Positions 1-11,300 of a stretch of DNA of 64,000 nt are shown here, piece by piece; the stretch's first letter is position 1, and every line of letters starts with the position of its first letter. The DNA is from Symbiodinium natans (Eukaryota > Sar > Dinophyceae > Suessiales > Symbiodiniaceae). The notes below the pieces were generated by a model. That model was not told the origin of the DNA. It made no database searches and saw only the letters and a list, made by a program, of their open reading frames with translations. A program made the position numbers and the translations under genes. The stretch is taken from contig CAJNDS010001890.1 in NCBI GenBank assembly GCA_905221605.1, positions 126,001 through 190,000 of the forward strand. Reading direction: 5' to 3'.

Positions 1-50
1 TTTGGGGTTTAGGGTTTAGGGTTTAGGGTTTAGGGTTTAGGGTTTAGGGT
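1..50 (+). repeat. TTTAGGG array cut by the window start
   Basis: About seven uninterrupted units on the plus strand. It cannot be told whether this continues as a chromosome end, but equal or longer arrays deep in the window make an ordinary interstitial array more likely. Confidence 0.9.
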
Positions 51-299
51 TGAGGCGCACGCACTCCGTCCGATACCGGGCTGAGGGTAGGATAGGGCGC
101 TTGATTGGGTTAACATTGGCCCCCCCAGAGCAGAGCAGCAGGTCTTCGACAGCATCTAAAACCACAGAGGGGCTCGAAGGGTTGATGTGTTTTGTTTCTT
201 TTGAAAAGAAACCCTAAACGCTAAACCCGAAGTAGAGCTCTCTGTCTTTTGTTTCTAGAAAAGTGTCCCCTAAACCCTAAACCCGAAACCCTAAACCTA

Positions 300-415
300 C
301 ACCCTAAACCCTAAATCCGAAAGCAACAAGAAGCCGCGGGTACGGAACCCTGAGCCCAACATGTACTCCCCAAGCGAATAACCGCATCCGCGCGGCCACA
401 TCTGATACATGACCT
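300..415 (-). CDS. Candidate exon, unrecognised protein
   Basis: Minus-strand open stretch of about 25 codons (about 415-345) after an AG|G acceptor, reading through YQMWPRGCGYSLGEYM. The aromatic- and glycine-rich composition looks like protein, but I recognise no family. It could be a distal exon of the gene whose exons run from 6.2 kb. Confidence 0.35.
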
Positions 416-425
416 GATCCAGAGC

Positions 426-548
426 TAGGGTTTAGGGTTTAGGGTTTAGGGTTTAGGGTTTAGGGTTTAGGGTTTAGGGTTTAGGGTTTAGGGTTTAGGG
501 TTTAGGGTTTAGGGTTTAGGGTTTAGGGTTTAGGGTTTAGGGTTTAGG
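426..548 (+). repeat. Long TTTAGGG array
   Basis: About 17 nearly perfect TTTAGGG units. Unique sequence flanks it on both sides. Confidence 0.95.
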
Positions 549-972
549 ACTTAGCTTCCCCACCACTCTAAACCCACAACCTCCGGCTGACCCAAAAGCT
601 GAAAACCCCCAGCAAAAAAATATCTGCGACCAGACAAAACAGCTCCAGCGCTCCTGTGACATGTAAAAGCAGTTTAGGGTTTAGGGTTTAGGGTTTAGGG
701 TTTAGGGTAAAGCCAGTTCTGGAGCTCAAAGAACGAGCTTCATGGAAGTTTTTGAGTCACAGGCTTCACCTGGTAGGGCGTGGGGTAGTGGATGGGGGCC
801 CGATCAGACAAGAAGACTAGGGGGTAGAGTTTCGGCGCCGAACACCCCACACAAGGGAATAAGGGTGCGACCTTTTACCCTAAAGCCTAAACACTAACCC
901 CAAACCCGAAACCCTAAACCCTAAACCCTCGGACAGCCTCAAGGCCCGAAATCCCCAGGCGACCGTGGTGGC

Positions 973-1023
973 CTTGCAATCCGCCAGGAAGAAGTCAAAG
1001 GCTTTGCCGCCGTCCTTCACATC
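973..1023 (-). CDS. Candidate exon, unrecognised protein
   Basis: Seventeen codons, DVKDGGKAFDFFLADCK, between an AATGAG|GAT acceptor and an AAG|GC donor. Phase is 0 at both ends and both splice motifs match those of the GH31 gene. The frame stays open past both ends. No family recognised. Confidence 0.5.
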
Positions 1024-1352
1024 CTCATTGGCTTCGAAGCCCCATGTGGCGTTTAGGGTTTAGGGTTTAGGGTTAGGGTTTAGGGTTTAGGGATTAGGGA
1101 TTGGGGTTTAGGGTTTAGGGTTTAGGGTTGAATGTGGCATTCCCCAAAGCCCTGCAAGGGTCAGGGCCTCTAGGGGAGTCCCTTCGGGTCTCTAGGGTGC
1201 ATCCTCCCTGTCGGGCTCCAAGCTTCCCTAAACCCTAAACCCTAAACCCTAACCCTAAACCCTAAACCCTAAAAACCGCAATGTTGGTCCAATCCTGAGC
1301 CCCTCGAGAGTACCAGGAACAACGGTAGCCGCTTCGTTTGCTTCATGAGAAC

Positions 1353-1460
1353 TTGGGATGTTCCCCCTTATACTAAGAGCCCTCTTAATAGAGATTGCAA
1401 TAGGGGGGGGGGGGGTACTATAATCCCAAGTAAGGACGATTAGTAGAAGGTGGGAACAAG
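1353..1460. mobile_element. MITE-like element, family A (degenerate copy)
   Basis: Begins TTGGGATGTTCCCCCTTATACT and ends near a decayed inverse of it. A G13 run sits in the middle. Same family as the elements at 2011, 25303, 36027, 39431, 42098, 49258, 52370 and 63121. Confidence 0.6.
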
Positions 1461-1778
1461 AACCTCACCTGAGAACACCACGGGTATGAGAACCTTCAGC
1501 CCTACATCGGAATCCGGCTGTGATAAACGAATTCGGCTCAACACGGATCTGGGTTCGCAACTCGTCCACACCAGTACCGGCAGACGGAACCCCAAAGTGA
1601 CCATACCCATGAGAAAGTTCATCAGCTAGCCCTGCTTCGCAACCCTAAACCCTAAACCCTAAACCCTACACCCTCGGTTGTTGCTCCTCTCTGGCCACAG
1701 CATCATGTCACAACTAAACTCCTACTCCTGCCTCCACCTGTCAGCACAGAGGCCTCTTCACATGTCCACATGGCACCC

Positions 1779-1856
1779 TAAACCCTAAACCCTAAACCCT
1801 AAACCCTAAACCCTAAACCCTAAACCCTAAACCCTAAACCCTAAACCCTAAACCCT
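1779..1856 (-). repeat. CCCTAAA array
   Basis: About eleven perfect CCCTAAA units on the plus strand (TTTAGGG on the minus strand), between two exon-like islands. Confidence 0.95.
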
Positions 1857-1861
1857 GCAAA

Positions 1862-1945
1862 CAGCTCGCAACAAGCCGTTGATCATGGTCATGAAGAGGC
1901 CGACCAGGGAGATTTGGTGGACCCTGCCCTCCAACAAGGCTCTAC
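1862..1945 (-). CDS. Candidate exon with hydrophobic segment
   Basis: Minus-strand reading VHQISLVGLFMTMINGLLR after a GGCAG|G acceptor and before a GC donor. The hydrophobic run would fit a membrane helix, together with the hydrophobic minus-strand stretch at 1616-1540. No family recognised. Confidence 0.45.
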
Positions 1946-2010
1946 ATCCGAAAGTCTTGGTTCAGCTTCAAGACACCTAACGACTTTATGAGGGTTGACA
2001 CAACCATAAG

Positions 2011-2110
2011 TTGGGATGTTCCTTTATAAGAACAGTCCTTCATAGGGATTATAGTACCCCCTAGTATACTCTCGTTTAAGGACTGCTAGTATAAAGGGAG
2101 GAATATCCGA
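2011..2110. mobile_element. MITE-like element, family A
   Basis: Terminal inverted repeats: TTGGGATGTTCC on the left, and a diverged AGGAATATCC on the right. The inner part carries AACAGTCCTT and its inverse AAGGACTG. Confidence 0.75.
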
Positions 2111-2137
2111 AGCCACAACCAGAACTAAAGCCGCCCC

Positions 2138-2218
2138 GAACCCTGAAAGGCGTCGCGCCTTCTTTGCCCCCACAGACGCGACGATCGTGTCGGCAAGCAG
2201 GAAGACAGGGTTCGCGGC
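2138..2218 (-). CDS. Candidate exon, unrecognised protein
   Basis: About 25 codons including FLLADTIVASVGAKKARR after an AACGAG|GCC acceptor. It lies directly beside a family A element. The composition is protein-like. No family assigned. Confidence 0.45.
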
Positions 2219-2644
2219 CTCGTTTTTGAAAACCGGTCGGCCACTACTGGCCTCAGAACCCCCAGAAATTAAAGAATGTAATCCCTGTATTACCCTCATG
2301 AGGAAGAATCTTAGTTGCTGAGTTCATAAGCCCCAAAAAAGTGTACACTTTCAATTCTATAGGGGATTATAGTATCCCAAAAAGTGTAAAGTTTGCTCAC
2401 CCAGCTACTCAGGAATCAGGAATGTGTTATTTTCGGGGAGGTGTCTTAAGCAAATACTGTAGCAGTCTGGGATTCCCCATGTAAGGGCTCAAAAATCCCA
2501 AGTCAGTCTTGGGGAAAGGGAGACCTCCCCATGCCCAAGGACAGGTGTTCGATTTTGGTAGGGCAACCCCCCTAAACCGCGAACCCCAAAACCCTGAACC
2601 TCTCCCTAACCCCTAAACCCTAAACACTAAACCTGAACCCCTAC

Positions 2645-2710
2645 TCAGCACAGCTGGCCTGCTTGTCCATCCTCGCCAGCTTCAAGAGTTGGAGCTCCAG
2701 GTCCCTGCGG
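2645..2710 (-). CDS. Candidate exon, helical
   Basis: Reads DLELQLLKLARMDKQASC after a CCGCAG|G acceptor. Heptad-like leucines suggest an amphipathic helix. Function unknown. Confidence 0.45.
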   Translation of the reverse strand, partial: PQGPGAPTLEAGEDGQAGQLC

Positions 2711-3231
2711 CCCAAAAAGCCAAAATCCGAAACAAGTTTTTTGCTCACCGGCTTTCAGGTTAGGTTTCAGGGTTTCAGGGTTTGAGGGTTTCAAGGTTTC
2801 AGGTTTGAGAGTTTGAGGGTTTGAGGGTTTGAGGGTTCCGGGTTCAGGGTTTAGAGTTTAGGGTTCAGGGGTTTGCTTTCAGGGTTTGGGTTCTGGGGCT
2901 TAGGCTTTAGAAGCCTTCCCTCCCTCCCTCTCCCAAATGTCCCTCTCACTCTCTTGCCCCCGCGTGGCTCAAGGGTTCTTTGTTTGTTAACGCAGGGCAT
3001 TTCATTTAGAATTTGCACCCAGCCTAGTTTAGGACAGCCCCTGAACCCTAGACCCTAAACTGTAAACCGTAAACTCTAAACCAAAAACTTTCAACTTTAA
3101 ACCTCACTGCGCAGACGCCGCATATTTAGTTTTGAGCTTTCAGCTGCCAAGGACCACACCAGAATGCTGTCATCTACGTAGGGTTTAGGGTTTAGGGTTT
3201 TGGGTTTAGGGTTTAGGGTTTTGGGTTTAGG

Positions 3232-3310
3232 GGCTTTCTATGGCATGTACTTCTTTCCCTGGGGGGATCTTTTGCTGGTCTTCGTTCATGGCATCCAAGA
3301 GGTATCTGAA
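3232..3310 (-). CDS. Candidate exon, unrecognised protein
   Basis: Minus-strand frame YLLDAMNEDQQKIPPGKEV, open over about 24 codons between two TTTAGGG tracts. The acceptor is less typical (TTCAG|A). No family recognised. Confidence 0.35.
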
Positions 3311-3439
3311 AAACCACAGCCGACTTTTGGTAGCTTGTTGCAATAAAGCCCCTTTTTGCGTTCTTGAGTCTGAGGTAAGGGTTTAGGGTTTAGGGTTTAG
3401 GGTCTAGGGTCTAGGGTCTAGGGTAGGACGCAAAGTGCT

Positions 3440-3525
3440 AGATCCCTTGTGAGAACATCGCCGGCGTCCTTCGCTTGTCACCGGCGAAAGGCAGCAGCGA
3501 GAGCACTGACACCACCTCCGGCCAC
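3440..3525 (-). CDS. Candidate exon, unrecognised protein
   Basis: Reads VVSVLSLLPFAGDKRRTPAM after a GGAG|GTG acceptor. Hydrophobic start, then a basic segment. No family recognised. Confidence 0.4.
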
Positions 3526-5649
3526 TAAAAGCCCTAAACCCTAAACCCTAAACCCTAAACCCTAGACCCTAAACCCTAAACCCTTTTTACGGCTAGGACT
3601 GCTGCACCCTAAACCCTAAACCCTAAACCCTGCCATCCCCTAAGGGTAATTTCACGGTCCCATAAGTCGGAACCCCTTTAAAGAAGCAAAGGGCCATGTC
3701 AAGTGACCATGTGACTACCCCGAGACCTCCAAACCAGGCGGACCAAGGGTTCAGAATGCCGGGTTTCGGGTGGAGAGGTTGAGGCTTCATACCTTCCAGT
3801 CCCCCAAATCGGCCGCTCTTACTTCCCAAGTGAGGGTGCGGGGCATCTGGGGAAAACCCTTTGGCATTTGGGGGTTGGGGGCTTGAAGCCCGTGATCACA
3901 CATCCCCTCAGCGCCGCGGAGGACATACTCGTCGCATGTGTTCTCGTTGATGCTGCCTGTTTCTCCTTCATAACCTCTGCTTCTTAGAAGCCTTCGGTGC
4001 CTAGAATTGCCCAAGAAGGACCGGGCCCGAATTCACGAAAATGGCAGGGTTTGGTTTAGTTTTACACTCTTTGGGCTTAGGGTGTGGACCCTTCAGGCCC
4101 TCCTTTGACTCTCATCAGAAATCCTGGGACCGTGTCGAACACATCCACATGGAGCTTATGTTGAAAGCTTATTTGGATGCCTCGCTGTGTCCCACTTCTC
4201 CTCCCCCGGATGCTAGACAAAGTGCGAGTTCGGTTACCACAGCCAAATAGTTCTGCGTTGAGTGCCCTTGCTCAAGGCCTCATGGAGGTCAGGTGGTCGC
4301 TTCCGAGCGGACAGTGCATTCAGCTGGCTCCTGTCTCAGCTCTGCAGGAGGAGAAGGGGTTGCTTTTCGAACAGTTTGGCCTTTCCTCTTTACACACGAG
4401 CAACACAAGCTTCCCATGCCGACCCGTTTCTTTCAACTTGTTATTCCCCCCCGACCCCCCCCCCCCACAGTGCATGCTGTACTTGCACTTGCACTCCAAG
4501 GACAACTCTACACTCTCGACATCAAGCGGCTTCGATCACGTTGCACAGCACTAGCTCTTGGGACCCAATCGAGCTCTATCAAGCTGCAAAGCAGGAGCGC
4601 AGAGCGCCCCAGAGTCGGTTTAGGGTTTAGGGTTTGGGGTTTGGGGTTTAGGGTTTAGGGTTCAGGGTTCAGGGTTCAGGGTTCAGGGTTCAGGGTTTAG
4701 GGTTCAGGGCCTCTACGAGGTGACTGTCATCGGTTTAGGGTGGCTTCCCTAAACTGTGCTACAGAGCCCTAGGCCCCAAGTGTCCCATATACACCCCTAG
4801 CTTTCAGGGATCCTGCGGGCTGGCTCTGATAGGGGTTAGGGTTTAGGGTTTAGGGTTTAGGGCTTTAGGGTTTAGGGTTTAGGGTTTCGGGTTTAGGGTA
4901 TAGTCTAGAAGAAACTCGGACACCAAGAAGCTGCCAATGCAAAGGCGAGGAGCCTGGCAGCCTCCTGAGTGAACAGCGCCACGGCCTGAGCAAAGCAGGG
5001 CACGCCACCGCTGTCGCCCCAGCTTCTACTCTACCACCCCCTCTGCAGGACAGGGTGATGTTGTGCTGCAAAGTCCTTTAGGGTTTAGGGTTTAGGGTTT
5101 AGGGTTTAGGGTTTAGGGTTTAGGGTTTAGGGTTTAGGGTTTGGAAGCAGCACTTTTGACAAGCACCTTTTCAAACACTTGTGGCCCGATGCAGGCCTTC
5201 GGTGTCAGCCATGCAAGACGCGGGGGCGCGCGCGCGCGCGCGCGTGCACGAAGACGAAGGAGGCACCGTGCAACATCTGAAGACTCCAACCCTGACTAAG
5301 ACCCTAAACCCTAAACCCCAGACCCTCGACCCTAAACCCTAAACCCCAAACTTGCAGTTCAAAGGAGGCATCTGGAATGCATTCCTGAGGTGCAACTCCC
5401 CGGTCTCTGCCCTTAATGGCTCCGCCCCTGCATACAACATGCTAGGACAGCCATCTTGTGGGAAATCGACCTACAAAAACCCGGAAAAACCTAAACACTA
5501 AAACTCTACTTAGACCCTAAACCCTAAACCCTAAACCCTAAACCCTAAACCCTAAACACCCTGTTACCTCAAGCTTCGACTTCAGTCTGCAAGTCCAAAA
5601 CATCACACGACTTTCATAGGGCTTTGAGGCTAAACCCGGGGCCCTTAAC

Positions 5650-5775
5650 AATAGGGGATAGGATTAGGGGGACCCTTGGGGATAAAGACCCTCTGAATAA
5701 GGTCCCTGTTTAAGAGAGCCAGAAGAGGGTTCAGAAGGGGTTCCCTTTTAAGGGTCCCCCATATCCTACCTAGGA
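5650..5775. mobile_element. Interspersed element family D, copy 1
   Basis: The stretch from GATTAGGGGGACCCTTGGGG to TATCCTACCTAGG recurs with about 85% identity by eye at 60947-61052. Inner GGGTTCAGAAGGG and GGTTCCC(T)TTTAAG blocks are shared. Coding-like readings here are fortuitous. Confidence 0.7.
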
Positions 5776-5949
5776 AACAAACGTAAACTGCGTCTTTATA
5801 GAACCCTATTCTGGTACCCTTTTGAATACTGGGCTCTAGACAATCTCGCCAGCTGCATGAATTTTGGAACCCTTTTTTTGAACCCAGACCCTGCACCAAA
5901 TCAGCTTGGAACCCTAAACCCTAAACCCTGAACCCCCTAAACATTTAAC

Positions 5950-6042
5950 AGTCCTCAACAGGAACCCAGCTGTCTCCAGCCAAGCGGCATCGTCAGGCAG
6001 CTGGGCGTCCAGCGCTCGCGAGGGGCTGTCGGGAACCAGCGC
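5950..6042 (-). CDS. Candidate exon, unrecognised protein
   Basis: Thirty-one codons, phase 0 at both ends, between a GTCGCAG|GCG acceptor and an ACT|GTTAAA donor. Contains DAQLPDDAAWLETAGFLLRT. One of the clearest coding islands below 6.5 kb. It probably belongs to the gene downstream of GH31. High third-position GC as in the GH31 exons. Confidence 0.6.
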
Positions 6043-6164
6043 CTGCGACGCAGCGAGGCCACCAGGGGGAAAGGAGACTTGGGGTCTCCCGAAATTTAGG
6101 ATTAGGGTTTAGGGTTTAGGGTTTAGGGTTTAGGGTTTAGGGTTTAGGGTTTAGGGTACATCCC

Positions 6165-6225
6165 TTGTGTCGCCCAGCTCGGCCAGGAGGTGCAGCTCCG
6201 TGAGCAGTGGAACTCAATCGCAGGA
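6165..6225 (-). CDS. Candidate exon, helical
   Basis: Reads LLTELHLLAELGDTR on the minus strand and ends at a GA-type donor. It would precede the exon at 6042 in the same gene. Leucine-rich amphipathic helix; function unknown. Confidence 0.4.
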
Positions 6226-6874
6226 ACCACCATAAACAACTCCTTATTATGTCCTAATTATTTTCATATGGGTAGTTCTCTAATGTTCTCTGCAATACGG
6301 TCCCATTTGCGGCCCTTATTGTAAGAGTGCCGTATGATAAAGGGGACTGAAAACGGGACCCTGATGCAGAGAACTATCCACAATGCGGCTTCGACGACGA
6401 GATGGGGGAACCCACTCCAGGGAAGAGAGTGCGTGTGCGCATGTCCCTACTACGCGCAGTTAGGGTTTCGAACAGATCCATGCGCATTTAGGGCCACCGT
6501 ATGCTGCAGTGTGACAGCTGCAGCGGTTTTGGGTTCAAGGGGTCCCAGCTAATTTGCCGGCTCAATTGCTTACTTTGGGGGCTCTTCGACAGTAGGGTGT
6601 CCCCCTGTTGGAGGAGGAGGCTTGTTTAGGGTGTCTGATCACAGAACCTGTATTTGCTGCTATGTAAATATAGATTGCAACAGAACATGATTTTCAAACG
6701 GCTTCTCGCCAGCTTGACAAAGTTGGCTGGCTCACTGCCTGGGGCCCAAAAACTTGATGATGCCTAACCGAACACGATGTAGTTGAAAAGCCTCGGCAAT
6801 GGACTTCCATGTTTTCGGGTTCCAGACAGCGCTTTACATAGTCCTACGGCGTGCCGAGCATCTCACTGGCTGTG

Positions 6875-8003
6875 CTACACAACCACGAGGCTCTGGAGCT
6901 TAACCAGGACCTCCTGTCCGGCGTAGGTCACGCGCCGATCGCAGGTAGACTGGGCCACCCCCACCCCGTGACTGGGCGAAACGACCACCGCACAAATTTG
7001 CCTCTCTTGCGGCATGCCAGGGTAGGTGCCGCTCCTGCTGGACACCAGCAGTTCCTTGCTGCCTAGGTAGAAGCATGAGCCAAGAAAAAATGAGCCAAGA
7101 AAAACACTTCTCGAAATTCAAAGCTATGCCATATGCTTACTACGCCAACCCGGCAAGCAAGGGTTAAGAAGTCTAGACGCTGTCGTGCCAGGTGAAGGTG
7201 ATTGTTGAATAGCTGCCTTGGCGGTACTTGGTAGAGGCACCATCGTCTTCGAATAAGGTAAAGGTAGCATCTGCCCCCGGGTAGATTCGTACTTCCAGAG
7301 CCGGATTCTTGTCAGATGCAGACTGGACACTCGGCCCTAAGACCAGGATTGACCCCCGACGGCAGAAGAAGGGAGCTTGCTCCAAAGGGAAACTGACATT
7401 CTGCTTCCCTCCGAACCCTTTGCCGGTATGGAAGTTGATCCAGCTGCCTTCCGGGAAGTAGACCTCTCTTGTCGTCGCTGCTCCAGAGGCTCCAGCAGAA
7501 ACAATGGGAGTTACGAGCAGGGAAGGCCCAAACATGTATGCGTCAGAAACATCGCGCGTAGCCACATCCGCGGCAAAATCGAAAGCCAATGCTCGCTGCA
7601 TTGTATAGGACTGCCCCTCTACGCGCCAGAATCCTGAATACACCTGGTGGCTTCTGAAATTTCCTACTACTTGGGGTATCTTTTCGGGGCTCCCCCATCT
7701 TCGTAAACCCACACCTGAAACCGTAGAACACAAGAGGCTCCAAGGATTCTCTCTAGAATCGAAAGTCTGTTGCTGCCACTGCTAAAAACCCAGAGAGAGT
7801 AAACATGTTACTCTTGTTTTGGGTCGCCCGGGCACGTAGGGTAGCAGCCGATACCTCAGCGTGATGGCCGACATGTTGATGATGCTCATGGTCTGGTTCC
7901 CGAAGTTCCAGATCTCTGTGTGGCTGCCGGCCCCATGGACGCGGAAGATCGGGGTAAAAACGCCAAACTGAAACCAGCGGATCAGGAGTCGGTGATAGTC
8001 ATC
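6875..8003 (-). CDS. GH31 alpha-xylosidase-like gene, C-terminal exons (end of barrel, beta domains, stop)
   Basis: Last three exons: 8003-7836 (56 codons), 7643-7181 and 7062-6875. The first ends the GH31 barrel with IRWFQFGVFTPIFRVHG, an E-W-FG segment and LRYRLLPY. The second carries TMQRALAFDF, YMFGPSLLVTPI, VYFPEGSW and RRGSILVLGP, the order seen after the barrel in XylS-type GH31 enzymes. The third has RSGTYPGM and a terminal SHGVG segment and stops at TAG 6877-6875. Introns are 7644-7835 (GT-AG) and 7063-7180 (GC-AG by preference; sliding two bases gives the same mRNA). Without the last join the frame would stop at TAG 7173, before the conserved R-G-x-Y/F-PGM motif, so the join is well supported. 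Confidence 0.9.
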
Positions 8004-8335
8004 CTCTGCTGAGGTGACTTGTGATCATGCTCCGTCTCACGGGCAGCAAAACCCAAGCTCTGATCTGCAACTGGCTAGGTCTTGCTTGAACAACAGAGAC
8101 CCTAAAAGCAAATGTAGAGCAGTCCAGTCAAGAGGCAGACGTGTATTGATCCTTCGGCCGGAAGAAGCCTGGCTCGCACAAACCATGGGAGAGCTTCTGG
8201 CCTTTCTTGCCCAAACCCGAGGTCCTTTTTGCCCTGCAACCTGGCCTTCCCTAGAGGCCCTTGCAGTGATGTGGGGTGCTTTCCAGGGCACATACCCAGA
8301 ATCGAAACAGCCAACAGAAAACCCAGCGACTCAAC

Positions 8336-11300
8336 ATGTCCTGTTGCATCCAAGGTTCCTCCGATGTCCTGTGACCAATAAGGTATTCCAGACAGCCTGG
8401 GCGGACAATCAGACAGGATATCTGCGCCGTGTGCTTGGCGCTACACCGACCCACCAATGACTGCTAACAGATTTTACACCAGCTGAGGCGGTGTGGCAGC
8501 AGCAGTGGCAGGGGGGGCAGCGTGAACGTGCTGGTGGGTGGTGGTTGTGATGGTGGCGTGGGACGGGTACCTTTCAAGGCCTTGAACATGAGGGTTATAC
8601 CAGGATTAACTTTTCCCTAAACACTAAACCCTAAACCCTAAACCCTTGCTTCCCATCCTAACACAGAAGTGTTTGTCTAGACATGGTAGGACTTGAAGTC
8701 CAGGGCTTCTCGTTTCGGGCTTTGCGGCCTGTCATCTCCTGCACCGAGATGCAAACCTCACTCACCTTGGGGACCCAATGAACCCCAAAATTGCGGGTCA
8801 TATACCAAAACTACACAAATGCCTCTGAAGATATTTGAACCATAACCCCTTTAGCGTTCATTTGGGCCCAAAAAAGGCGCCTCAACTCAGGACAAAATGC
8901 GGGTAGTTGATGGAACTCGCCACCTGCCGACGCAGCATATCCCAGCTGGCTGTGGTGTCGCCGGTCCTCGGGCTTGCATTATCAGCTGACCAGCTTCAAC
9001 AACTTCCCTGTTCCTGAAATGCAGCAAAGGCCGTAGTTGCTCAGAACGCCTGCCCAAATCCGAAGCCCCTTCAAACCCAAGATTCTCCTCCCCAAACGCC
9101 AACATCCTCAACCCGCCAGCCCCCCATCTCGACCTTTCAAAGGCCTGCTGCAAAAAGGCCTGGGGATTACGGATCGAGCTGTATAAGGTTTGGGCGAGTC
9201 GGGGAATTCACGACTCCTAAGCCTGCGTCAACATCCTGGTCCCTGGGACACTCGGGAGTCTTGAGCTAAGACTTCAGCACCGAAGCGCTGCAATCATACC
9301 CCGAAAGCCAAAAACCTGACAGTGTACGACCGCTTCACTCACAAGCTCAACCCTGAGATCTGATTTAAAGAAACCATGTGGCGCAGGTTGAACGGCCAAA
9401 ACCCGATCCCTAATCCGAAACATCGGTCCGCTACCTAGGAGTCTAAAACTTAAAATTTAAAACGCATTTTGCTACCCTAATTCTTAAACCCTGAAATATG
9501 CTATGCATGGCCCAGACGCCAAAGTGCGGCTCCGGTTCTTTGCTGGCCAGCAAAGGAGCTCCTCACTGGGACAGCCATCTGGTCATTTCTCTAAAACTTA
9601 GAGACATCAGCACCTATCTACATGGTCTGTGCTTCAACTACTGCCCTGTTTAGGTACCTGAGATCTAAAGCGGCCATCTTTTGACACAACGTAGAGACCT
9701 ACACAGACCCTAAACCCTAAACCCTAAACCCTAAACCCTAAACCCTAAACCCGACTTCCGGTGGCTGTCCTTGTCAAGCTGAAGACCCGGGCCCCCTGGG
9801 CATCAGGATAGTCCTTCCGCAAGCCGTTGGCGATTCCTTGAGACTTCCACAGTTCAGCGGTGTTAGGGGTTTAGGGTTTAGGGTTTAGGCCGGTTTAGGT
9901 CTTCATAACAGCTGTCGCTGAGAAGTGGAAATAGCGGCTGGGCTTCGGGATGTCGGTTTGCAGCGCGTGAAGAATCTGAGAAAAGACCCCTGGGATGCCC
10001 GACATCCTGACCCAAAGCAGAGGCGCAGCCTGATTCTTCAGAGGTGATTTTTCACCTTGAGAATATGGTCTTGGGACTTTTGTGCAGGTTCACTTGTTGT
10101 CTCCCCTTGGTTCAGGGTGGGGGTAGAAATCCAAACCCTAAACCCTAAACCCTAAACCGTGAAGCATCTTCGACTGTACTGCAGTGGCTGACTGCCAAGG
10201 ACCGAAAGTCCCAAATCTCAGCTAAGGCTTTAGGGTTGGGGTTTAGGGTTTCAACCCTAAACCCTAAACGCTAAACCCTAAACCCTAAACCCTAAACCCT
10301 AAACCCTAAACCCTAAACCCTTCACCCCAAACAAGCATTTGCAAGCATCCAGAGGTTGTTGCCAGCGAGAAGGTGTTCATCAGAAGGTTGCCCGAGCCGA
10401 GGTACGTCTCCTCGGAGCTCCCAGGGCGTCTAGACGCTCACCAAAGAGGGGTCGGAAGAACTACTAATAATATTCCTTTAGGGTCCCTTTGTAATTCTAC
10501 TATAATACCCCCCAAAAATTATATTATATTATTCCCTTTGTAATCATACTATAAATAGGGGTCGGAATAGTTACTACTAATATGTTCCCTTATGGTCCCT
10601 TTGTAATTCTACTACAGTGACCCCCCAAAACCCTATTCCAACTATTCAGGCCCATATAGTATCTAACTAGACCCAAGAGTAGCCTAGGAATAAACAGGGT
10701 GCCCCTCTTTTGGTTTAAAGGGGCTTAGAAGTGAACCTAAACCCTTAAAAAAAGGGAGTGAGGGGCACTGGGTCCTGGGTACAGGGTCTTCGGACTCAAT
10801 ATTACGAAGAAGAGCGCACGCCCAAACCCTACACCCCGAATCTTCCGGCTTAGTTGTCCAGTAGCCTACGGAACTAAAGCCCTTTGTTCCATCTGGGCTG
10901 GGTGGGGAATGGAACTACAGCCCTGAACCCTAAACCCTAAACCCAAAAAGGTTAAAGGTGGTTACCTACTACGCTGCCACTAACCAGGTCTGTCCAGGGC
11001 CGGGGAGGCAAGGCGGAACGACGCAGGAGGCCCGAGAGTCGAAGCTCCATGAGCCAGTCTTTGGGGCGTTGGGGGGCTTAGGGTTTAGGGTTTAGGGTTT
11101 AAGGTTTAGGGTGTAAGGTTTTTTTGGCACCCGCATAGCTGGACGAACCACTCCGCAGGCATTTCGGGTATGACCGGGTATGATGACTGTCGGTTTAGGG
11201 CTTCGGGTTTAGGGTTTCCTCACAACCCCTGAACCCTGAATCCTGCACCTTCGCCATCGCACAGACTCGTAAACCAAAGCAGCAAGCTCCAAGTCGCACA

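Noticed and set aside
1-50. True chromosome end
   Set aside because: The array is shorter than many interior arrays and the window edge is arbitrary, so there is no evidence for a terminus.
2955-2975. Relic of the dinoflagellate spliced leader (GTGGCTCAAG)
   Set aside because: Only the last eight or nine bases match; the preceding TAGCCATTT part is absent.
4177-4658. Overlapping plus-strand frames of 120-125 codons
   Set aside because: Three frames are open over the same stretch, the composition is not protein-like, and one runs into telomere repeats.
7173-7733. Reading 7173-7733 as a complete gene with stop at 7173
   Set aside because: The start region 7733-7644 is intron, and the stop follows a GC donor. 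Joining to 7062 restores the conserved R-S-G-T-Y-PGM part of GH31.
9255-9312. QRFGAEV-like reading near 9275-9295 as the GH31 exon before WTGD
   Set aside because: It needs a stop codon and has no phase-compatible donor. The exon 9561-9520 (SFAGQQRTGAALW) fits in phase and motif.
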